The notes under the pieces are model-generated. The model saw only the letters and a program-made list of their open reading frames with translations. It was not told where the DNA came from and did not search any database. From NCBI GenBank assembly GCA_030765065.1, contig CM060989.1, forward strand, positions 42,461,501-42,525,500: DNA of 64,000 nt. Direction: 5' to 3'. Position 1 is the stretch's first letter. Each line of letters begins with the position of its first letter. Origin of the DNA: Deroplatys truncata (Eukaryota; Arthropoda; Insecta; Mantodea; Mantidae). This document shows positions 55,901 to 64,000 of this stretch, one piece after another. Both the position numbers and the translations under genes were made by a program.

Positions 55901-58900
55901 TTTAATTTACCTATGCTTCTAATCTTATTACATTCCTTCTCCATAGTAACCTTTTTCTACCTCTATTGGTAAATGAAGATATTTCAGAGATACTAATTGA
56001 TCCTCCATATTTTAGTTTCATCACATTCTAAAACATGTCTACCCTCCAAACAATGGACAGATATCCAAATCAATTCCATCTCTCATGCCTCAATTTTCTT
56101 ACGCAGTCTAAAACATGCGCGCCCTTCTATATCTAGGTCCATGTTAAATGTAATACATGGTTAACCCAATTAATAATGATAATTTTGTATATAATTAACC
56201 GCAATTTATATTGATATTTTTCATTCTATTTTAATGTATTTTTTGCAATTGAAAATGTTTTGCATTTTTAAGTCTAGATTGCATATTGGCATTTATCTTG
56301 ATAAATGTATTAGTATGATTACATCATATTTGATACGCTTCTGTTTTTTTCATAAAATTTATCTATGCTGAGTGAATTTTATCCCACATACTGCATTCAT
56401 GCTTTAACCATAAATTAGATACTTATCTCAGATATGCACAAGTTTGTATGTTATCCTGTATAGGTACCTTTAAAAGCAAAGCAAATACTTAGTATCAATT
56501 AATCTTAAAGTTCAGCACACCTACCTGTGATTAAGAAATTATGCATTTACTTGAAAATAAATAATCCAAGACATTCCTGTTGCCAAACACTGCACATTTT
56601 ACTTATTTGAAGAATTCAGCCAGCATCATCACAGAAGTATTTCATTGTGTTTTCTCTATCACTGGCACATTTTAAGTCATAATTTGCTAAATGTAAATGA
56701 TGTATTGCTATTTTTCCCACAAGCATTGTATATTTTGTGCTCACTGAATAATATTAGCTGTTTCTTTGAGAAAAATAAAGAAAAACTGAGAAAAAAAGCA
56801 TATATTGCACTACTTTCAGTGAAATCATAAGAAACACTTAAGAATTTTTGCACACACGTACAGTTACACCTTACAAATATGAAAATCCCAAGAAAAAATG
56901 TTCACATTTATGGATGCACATAGGATTTTACACAGCAACACATCCTACAGAGACGAAGCCCTGCATAGGACTGAAAGAGTTTTCACTGGACCAATGGAGA
57001 CATTGGATTCAACTGAAAGAGGGAGAGAATCCCCTCCAATAGGGCCGAAGAAAATGCTCCTCGGTCGACATACACAAAATGAGCGCAGGCTTACTAAAGA
57101 TTCCCTGATGTGTGCGCACAGAAGGGGAGGACTCCCCAGAGCGAAACTTGGCTTTGTCATCCAATCGATAGTCTAAAGTAACCATGTCTCACACATCATT
57201 TACAAGATTTTCAGTAATACAACCCTTCGCTGGATTAGTTTCTAAATAAAAAAGCCTTTCATCCATACATAAAAAAGACTCACCCCTTTGCTAACATTTT
57301 ATCAACCCTTCTTTTCAGATTCCCCCTAGTAAAAGGGTTGTGGGGGACCCTACTTATTTAGTATATCAATATGTACATTAACATTGTGACAAAAAAGTGC
57401 ATCACTGAGAGTGCAGAAAAGATTATTAATTGTATTTTGTGGTTTTAAGTCTTAATAGCAGGTTTAAATGCATATAAACAAACAGTATTAGTTACTTTTA
57501 ATTATAATTTTACTGTATATAACAGTAAGCTAGTTACTGCATGAACCACCCCTCCCACCCTACCTAAGTAGTGTTTTGTAGTTGTAATTAACAAGAGAAG
57601 CAGTCTTAAAAGTATTAACCAACTTTAAAAACATCATTTACATGTGTGCTACAAAGCATTATGTCTTTCCTTCTCTCCTGCTTCAAGCAGGTAGCAAGAA
57701 TGCTCTGTCTCTCCCCTCCTGTTAAGCCTTTCATTGTGCAGGTATGTATGATTTTTTTTGCAAGCATCCCCAGCATGTGGCAGCTGACTAACTGCATTAA
57801 GAAGGGTGATGAAAGGGTAAAAAAAGGAAATGGCACTTTATAAGGTGTGGGGAGGCAGAGAGGCAGCACATGCTGGAGGGAACCACACACATGCCTCCCC
57901 CTCCCCACTTTCCATTCAACCCTTTATAGTTGGCATGTGCCAGGGAACAATGTGTATACAGTGAATTAAAATATTTTCAATGAGATAAGCAAGTTTTTCA
58001 ATTGCCTTTATGTCCCCTACAATCTCTGATTACTTAACCCAATTAACATAGGTTTGTAACTGCATATGCTATATTCTTTATTATAATCATTTTACTATTG
58101 TGGAGCACAACAACAGAAATAAACATGTATATGTTCTGTGCAGCAACAATAACAACAATAATGATAATAATAAACAGAGAGGTTTTTGTCAAATAATTCC
58201 ATCAACATTATTGATGAGAAAGAGCCAAAAAAGAGTAATAGTGTTACATTGTTTGATATTTAAATGCCTAAATACAAATGTATTTAACAATCATATAATT
58301 AACAATATTAAACAATCCTGTATATAATATTAATGATTTTCTTCTTTGTACTTAACAATGCTTGAAAGAGCCTGCATACAGTATTCATACCCTAACCTTT
58401 CAACAAAGTGTAAACAATCCTGTATATTTTCTAAACTGTAATTTAAGTTTTTATCTTTCTACTTGACAATGCTCGAAACTTGTAATTGAGTCTATGGGCA
58501 ATAAACTTGTAAACAAATGTAAAGCAATAGATTACTTTCTACTGGCAAATGAGCAATGTTGTACATGTATTGCACAATGTATAAGCCTCTGTAGTTTCAT
58601 AAAACCTGTTCTCACTCTTTTTTTCCATTCATTATTTTTATGTATCCAAAACAGAATTGTGCAGTCATAATTGATAACAGACTATTTCCATAAAAACATG
58701 ATTTTCACTCATGGTAACATTCTTAATTAATTAAGTGCAAGTGCATCTCACTTCATTAAAACATGCAAAATAATAATATGTGTTATTTTCTCTAGTAATG
58801 TGTTTAATAAGTTTATGCCATCCTTTTTAAGCCAGTCTATGCCTATAACTTCTTATTTCAAATATTAAGAGTTAAAACTTCAGCATGATGCATAAAGACA

Positions 58901-58920
58901 ATCAAGCAATTAGAACTAAC
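52976..58920. other. 6-kb AT-rich stretch, no recognised feature
   Basis: No R copies, transposons or SINEs with recognisable ends and no reading frame above background. Short frames near 56850-57180 open on both strands, and 57615-57908 sits in GC-richer sequence; neither has a known family. A short AAT/AAC-rich run lies at 58143-58172. This may be the oldest or most unique part of the window. Confidence 0.45.
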
Positions 58921-58924
58921 ATTG

Positions 58925-59631
58925 ACATGGCAACAGATTACATGGTTGGTTTAAAGACAATAACCTTGTAATTAACAAAAACAAAAGTGTTGCTGTGGAA
59001 TTTCATCACCAAGTTAACAAAAATGTAAGTTTTAAAATGTTCTTTTAAAAAGTGATTTAATAACTTTATCAGATAAAATTAAATTTTTTGTAGTTTGGGT
59101 TGATAGTTGTCTTGACTGGGAAATGCATATTGATGTTTTAGCCAAGAAATTATGCTAATATGCTTTGCATTATACACCCTAAGATCTTCAGTAAATCTTG
59201 GTGTGCTGAAAATAGCATACTTTGCATACTTCCATTCACATTTATTGTATGATATAACATATAGGGGAAAATCAAGCCATAATACTATAATTTTTATAAT
59301 ACAAAAGAGGGCAATCAGATAATGCTAGACCTTTGCAGTGCCACAAACTGTAGACCTTATTTCAAATTATTAAATATTTTAACAGTTGCATCAATTTACA
59401 TATATGAAATGCTGGTAATAACATAAGCAGTTAAATAGTTTCATCATAAATGCAGACATTCATGATCACAATACTAGAAGTAAATTTCAGTTACACGTTA
59501 CAAAGCATAAAAGAACTTTATACAAAAAAAGTCTTAATTATAATGGTATTCAATTATACAATAAACTCCCTGCATTTTTTAAGAAATCAATAACCTTAGC
59601 AATATTTAAAAAAGAATTAAGAAATTCTTAA
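58925..59631 (+). pseudogene. jockey-like LINE ORF2, C-terminal remnant
   Basis: Begins in the region after the YADD box: WFKDNNLVINKNKSVAVEFH, as in the W...N.L..N..K motif of these reverse transcriptases. Then, in changing frames, WVDSCLDWEMHIDVLAKKL. The last 60 or so codons are open and end at a stop: DIHDHNTRSKFQLHVTKHKR, then SLNYNGIQLYNKLPAFFKKS and LAIFKKELRNS. This is the usual tail of jockey/CR1-like ORF2 proteins (N.RNS...., G...YN.LP, FK..L). Frameshifts in the middle make it inactive. Confidence 0.8.
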
Positions 59632-59697
59632 TACAAAGTTGTTTTTATTTGGTGGACAAATATTTTGAAAATATATAGTTTTATTATGTACTATGTA

Positions 59698-60240
59698 GGG
59701 TATGTAGATTATTGTAATAGAGCAGGAAAAGAAGCGTTTGCATGGATGAGAACAGGAGCAATGTATTTGAGAGGGTTAAGAGGTAAAAAAAAATGGAATT
59801 TGTGAATTATGCGACGATAGCGAAAGCACAGAGCATTATATGTCAGAATGCAAAGAATTAGCAGAATGGAGACAGGAAGTATGGGAAGAAAAATGGGAAA
59901 AAATGGATAGGAAAATAGTAGCAATTAAAATGCTAACAAGAAAAGAAGAAAAGCAAATTAAGAATATGGGGGAGTTCCTAAAGAAAGTAAAAGAGAAATG
60001 GAGTAGAAAAGTAAGAGAGATAAGAAAGGTAGAAAGGCAAATGGAGGAAGGAGAAGATGGGCAAATAGGGATAAAAGGTAGTAAGGAATGTTTAGAGGAG
60101 CCAGAAGGCCAGGGTGCCAGGCAAAAAGAGCAGCATAGCTGGCAAGGAAATTTGTACATATGTTAAGTTAGTTTATAAGTGGAACATTGTAAAAAGAAGT
60201 ATGTAGGAAAACGTACAAATAAATTATCTATCTATCTATC
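59698..60240 (+). mobile_element. 5'-truncated LINE with 12-bp target duplication
   Basis: A 543-bp insertion flanked by perfect 12-bp repeats ATGTACTATGTA (59686-59697 and 60241-60252). It ends with TATC repeats (AAATTATCTATCTATCTATC). It sits in the 3' untranslated region of another LINE. Insertion by target-primed reverse transcription explains the truncation, tail and TSD. Confidence 0.92.
59704..60165 (+). pseudogene. LINE ORF2 C-terminal end with Cys/His cluster
   Basis: First segment: DYCNRAGKEAFAWMRTGAMY, LRGLRGKKK. A frameshift in the A-run near 59786 leads to ICELCDDSESTEHYMSECKE. This is a C-x2-C-x9-H-x4-C cluster like those at the C-terminus of I/R1-type LINE proteins. A charged, lysine- and glutamate-rich helix of about 100 residues follows (LAEWRQEVWEEKWEKMDRKI onward), ending at 60165. 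The region is distinct in sequence from the other LINEs in the window, so a different clade is likely. Confidence 0.8.
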
Positions 60241-60594
60241 ATGTACTATGTATTATGTTTGTATTTGTCAATATTCATATTTTGGTTAGTTTGGTTATTT
60301 CATTAGCTAGGACACAATTTTTTTATGTCTGTTCATTATTTGTATATGTAACTTTATTCATGTTATTATGTATTGTATTATAATACTTGTTTAAATTTGC
60401 TGAAGCTGATATTTCTGTATTAGAAATCATGGTGAATAAAGTCATTGAAATGCATATCATATAAGCAGATGTTTATTTGAATAAAATCCTTGTGCCGTAT
60501 AGAGTTGAAGTCTGAATTATTAATACTTCTAATCTAAGATGAAGTACATTTAATACATGTCCTTTCTTTGTTTTTGACATTCAAGATTTAATTA

Positions 60595-61557
60595 TTACTT
60601 TCTCTACTACGTATAGTAAGTTGGGAAAGTATTGAATTCCACCCAAAAATTTGATAACAAGATTTCATCGGAAATATATGTTTTGAGATCCCCTGAATCC
60701 AAAAAAGCATTTTTGGAAATATGTGTGCATATGCATGTGCGTGCGCGTGTGTGTGTGTGTGAACAGCATAACTCAAAAACGAACAGTCGGATAAACACCA
60801 AACTTGGTATCTAGGTTCAGTATCTTCCATGGATGCGACACGAAGGTTTTCAAGAAAATCCCCCCACTCCAGACTACCCTTTACATGGAACATTTTTCGA
60901 AAATTTTAATTTTCTCAAAAATGGCTCTAAGGATTTTGATTAAAATATCATATGTTTAAGATATTTTCATGACAAATAAAATGTATTATCTTGAATTTTC
61001 TGGGAATGTCTCCAAAAGTATTCTTCATTGTGAACGACTTTTGCATAACTGGTAAACCATAAGAGATAGACAAAATTTTACTACACAAAAAATGTATATC
61101 ACATTAAAATACACAATTTATGTCATATACATTTTTTTGTTGAGTGAACCATTTTCGAGATATTGCTTTTTATTCCCATAAATTTTTCAATACTTATTTT
61201 CTCAAATGGGAATTCGTTATTCTTTTTTTGTCTTGGATATGCAAAGAGTATTAATCTGTGGCAAAGAGAATGGTGCTGCACACCTAGCAACCAGCTATTA
61301 AGATATATGTCGATACTTAAAGGCTACTGTATTTCTATATTGCCCTTGCAAATACAAAACAAGGGGAACATAGCCTTAAGCAATAGTCAAATATTTTTAG
61401 AACTGGTTGCTATGTGTAAAATGTAATTCCCTTTCCATGTCAAAAGATTGTTTCTGCAAATGTTTATCTTGATTAATATGAAATAGATGGAGAATAAGAG
61501 TTTATAAAAATAGTTTGTACAAGAGTAGAGAAAGTCATGTGAGTGTAACACATCAGA
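60595..61557 (-). repeat. R family copy 16 (full length)
   Basis: Complete minus-strand copy, TTACTTTCTCTACTACG to GTAACACATCAGA, with a GT/GC microsatellite at 60722-60758. It shares with copy 1 (2019-2953) the sequence GTCTTGGATATGCAAAGAGT and AAAGGCTACTGTATTTC, which marks a subfamily. Confidence 0.9.
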
Positions 61558-62164
61558 ATTTTTTTTTATTAGGTATGCAGCTAAGTTGTAATATTTTCTT
61601 GTATTATTTACTCTGTAAAAGCCTTTGTGTATGTAACTTGAAGGGGCTCATGCAAAGTGGGTTAAGATTAAACCACATAAGTAAAGAATTGAACATACTC
61701 TAGTTACTTTCTAGTGTAAAATCAATTATTATTATTCAAAGGTGCAGTTGCAGCACTCAATGATTAGCTGAAAACAATTTATTTATGTGCTTCAGTACTT
61801 ATTTCATTTTAACTAATTTCAAACTTAGCTCCCTTTACACAAGCACTCATGAATTATTAAATGTTGAAGGTCTAAGTTAGTTATATTGGTATAATAAACA
61901 TGGAACCAGTACTGTATATTTTGATCTATATGTTACTGTAACCAAACAGCTGAAATCCACTGACTTGTATAGAAACGTAATGCACATATTCACTTTTATA
62001 TTTGAGTATTTTGCATTCTCATACATATCTTGATAACAGCTTTCCAAGTGTTCCATACTGTTTGGGATTTCTGATATTCTCAACCTTTAGATTATGGAAG
62101 ATTGCCCCTTAATGACTGCATGTGGGACATCCAGCTGCCATATTTATAGATATGCAACAAGCTG
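61558..62164. other. AT-rich spacer
   Basis: Nothing recognised. Confidence 0.35.
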
Positions 62165-62524
62165 CCTACCTATAGAAAGTAGAGGATTCCACCCAGAAGT
62201 TTGAAACTGAGATTTTACCAGAAATACATGTTTCGACTCTCCCTGAATAAAGTATTTTTAGAAAATATCTCCCTCTCTCTCTTTATGTGTGTGTGTAACA
62301 GGATAACTCAAAAATGAAAATTTGTTTAAATACAAAACTTGATACTTAGGTTCAGTATATCTTCCAAGAATGTGACACAAAGATTTTCAAGAACATTCAT
62401 CCCAAACTATCCTTTAAATTTCACATTCACGATCTGAGTCCAAATGTCAGTACGACAAACTATTTACTATTTGGACTAAATAGAAATAATCACAGCAGTA
62501 AAGGTATAAAACTGGTTTATAGTA

Positions 62525-63324
62525 GTCAAACTACAGAGTTCAGAATACAGAGTTTTTAGATATTTCTATTGACGATAATCTTTCATGTCAAAACCATATT
62601 AGTGTAATTCATTCTAAACTTAATAAGACCATATTTCCGCTACATCAACGCATCAACATGTTACCTCTACAAATGGTTTGTACAGTGTACTTTCCATTAT
62701 TTCACTTACATTTAGAATACGGGGCAATGTTATGGGGATCTTTATCAAGAACATACTTCATACAGATCTTTCTAAAGAGGAGTAAGAGTTCTAGCCAGAA
62801 TAAATAGTTATGAATCTTGTAGACCAAGGGTGGCAAAAAGACTTCCTTCCGCGAGTCACCAAATATGAAACATGCACTGCATCACTCAGCAGCATGTGAA
62901 AAACAAATGGACAGTTGCAGAGAGGGAACAGCGCCTGCGAGTCAAAATGACTCACGAGTCACGTTTTTGCCATCTCTGTTGTAGACCATACTTTAAACAG
63001 TTTAAAATTCTACCACTATTTTGTATATACATAAATTATGTTATTATGTATGCTAAAAACTCTAGTGAAACCCCTCAATTAAACAAAGATGTGCACAGAC
63101 ATGTTACTCAAAGTCAAAATGACTTTTTTAAGAATTCATACAGGGGCACTTTTGGAAATGAAAACATCATCCATGCAGGTTCTAAATTTGTTAACTCACT
63201 GCCAACGGATTTAAAGAGAATATATGATATAAATCATTTTAAAAAGGCACTCAAAAAGCATTTATTATCGCACTGCTTTTATAACCCGCAAGATTTTTTA
63301 AATCACAGCACAAATATTCTTTAA
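62525..63324 (+). pseudogene. jockey-like LINE ORF2, C-terminal remnant
   Basis: Readable in changing frames: FLDISIDDNLSCQNHISVIH, SKLNKTIFPLHQRINMLP, LHLEYGAMLWGSLSRTYFIQ (the Y....WG thumb motif), IFLKRSKSS and ARINSYESCRP. After the MITE the frame is open to 63324: YFKQFKILPLFCIYINYVIM, then NKDVHRHVTQSQNDFF, then YRGTFGNENIIHAGSKFVNS, LPTDLKRIYDINHFKKALKK and HLLSHCFYN. The G..F.NSLP..LK and FK..LK..L pattern is the normal C-terminus of these proteins. The ATG of the open segment lies within the MITE and is not a real start. Confidence 0.82.
62825..62978. mobile_element. hAT-type MITE, 154 bp
   Basis: Flanked by perfect 8-bp direct repeats TTGTAGAC (62817-62824 and 62979-62986). The repeat fits the nTnnnnAn preference of hAT transposons. 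Ends: CAAGGGTGGCAAAAA and, reversed, CAGAGATGGCAAAAA, 12 of 15 matching and close to the CAG-R-GGTGGC type of hAT termini. No coding capacity. Confidence 0.9.
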
Positions 63325-64000
63325 TATGCTAACTTGGTTGCATCTATATCCTATAGCTGATTGTTATTCTTGTGTATTAATAATTATAAATTGTATAACT
63401 AGTAAGCGTTCTATGTATATAATCCATTTTTACCATTGGCCTACAAGTTATGATGGCTACTATTAGCTTGTGTATATTATTTATTATTATTACTGTATTA
63501 TTGTAATTAACATTTTGACGTGATCTACAATAACACTGTTTTACTTTGTGTATTGTTATGATTGAAAAATAAAACTAAATAGAAAATATTTTTTTTATTT
63601 TTCAAAAATGGATCAAATGATTTTGATTAAAATACCATATGTATATCTTTAATTTTCTGTGAACAGCCTGTGAAGTCCTGTTCATTCTGAATGACCTGTA
63701 TAGCTGGTAAACCATAGGAGATACACAACCCTTACTACATAAAAAATTTAGGTTTCATTAAGGAACACAATTTTCAAATAAAAATTTGTGTGCATTAACC
63801 ATTTCCAAGTTATTCTTTGCTATGGTTTAAATTTTCAAACAACTTTATTTAAGCAGTGAGTCACTATTCATATTTTCTCATGATCATGCACAGAACATGG
63901 AATTTCACAACCATCACATAACAATCCACTTTTAAAAATTGGACTATCGCTTTAGCCTACTGTATTCTGCTTGTACCTACAACAAAATGTGTAATGAAAA

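Larger units (their letters stand above)
58925..60440 (+). mobile_element. jockey-like LINE remnant, interrupted by another LINE
   Basis: ORF2 C-terminal sequence from about 58925 to 59630, then a 3' untranslated region that continues after the inserted LINE (59698-60240) to about 60440 (GAATAAAGTCATTGAAATG). Truncated at the 5' side. Confidence 0.78.
62425..63588 (+). mobile_element. jockey-like LINE remnant with nested hAT MITE
   Basis: LINE fragment inserted in an R copy. It covers the ORF2 C-terminal third and a 3' untranslated end containing TTATTATTATTACTG and ending near GAAAAATAAAACTAAATAG. The body is split by a 154-bp MITE at 62825-62978. The LINE's exact ends and TSD are not clear. 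Confidence 0.78.
62165..64000 (-). repeat. R family copy 17, interrupted by a LINE and cut by the window end
   Basis: Minus-strand R: 62165-about 62420 (TATAGAAAGTAGAGGATTCC, GGTTCAGTATATCTTCC) and about 63590-64000 (TTTTCAAAAATGGATC, GATTTTGATTAAAATACC, GCTGGTAAACCATAGGAGAT). A LINE with its own nested hAT MITE separates the halves. Confidence 0.78.

Noticed and set aside
1-64000. A wholly new multi-gene biological system
   Set aside because: No set of intact host or defence genes is present; all coding traces belong to known transposon families.

Overview
This window reads as repeat-rich intergenic DNA from a large-genome insect. It is AT-rich and I find no convincing host gene, tRNA, rRNA or CRISPR. 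The evidence for an insect is the content: several mariner lineages with insect-type N-terminal helix-turn-helix regions, a Tc1, jockey-like LINEs and several tRNA-derived SINE families. A polyneopteran such as a cockroach, termite or relative is my best guess, but that is inference and weakly held.

The dominant component is one dispersed repeat of about 0.85-0.93 kb, called R here. It occurs in about 20 full, partial or interrupted copies on both strands. On the strand used as reference, R starts TCTGATGTGTTAC next to an A-run and ends GTAGAGAAAGTAAAA. It carries a (GT)n/(AC)n microsatellite at a fixed internal position and encodes nothing recognisable. R copies serve as hosts for later insertions, so many younger elements can be dated relative to R and their target-site duplications (TSDs) read directly.

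Layout. 1-943: mariner fragment. 2019-6800: R copies, one interrupted by a 943-bp TTAA-flanked element. 7425-8491: a SINE and a long-TIR mariner derivative. 9017-13582: R copies with a SINE, a second long-TIR mariner derivative and foldback arms. 14066-20905: R copies with SINEs. 22291-25425: a SINE, a 1.29-kb mariner and a 120-bp hairpin MITE. 26623-30331: a Tc1/mariner-like element, a chimeric long-TIR mariner element and a second TTAA element. 31326-36100: R copies hosting a full-length Tc1, a 503-bp MITE nearby, SINEs and an element with repeated subterminal motifs. 36816-37225: a 105-bp minisatellite. 37260-41800: no recognisable gene. 41803-48630: mariner remnants, R copies, a second 500-bp MITE and a palindromic foldback. 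48965-64000: four jockey-like LINE fragments; one is interrupted by a 5'-truncated LINE with a 12-bp TSD and another by a 154-bp hAT MITE with an 8-bp TSD. About 53-58.9 kb is AT-rich sequence with no recognised feature.

Every transposase and reverse transcriptase seen is broken by stops, frameshifts or truncation, so nothing here looks autonomously active. The value of the window is its readable nesting history and several non-autonomous families with defined ends.
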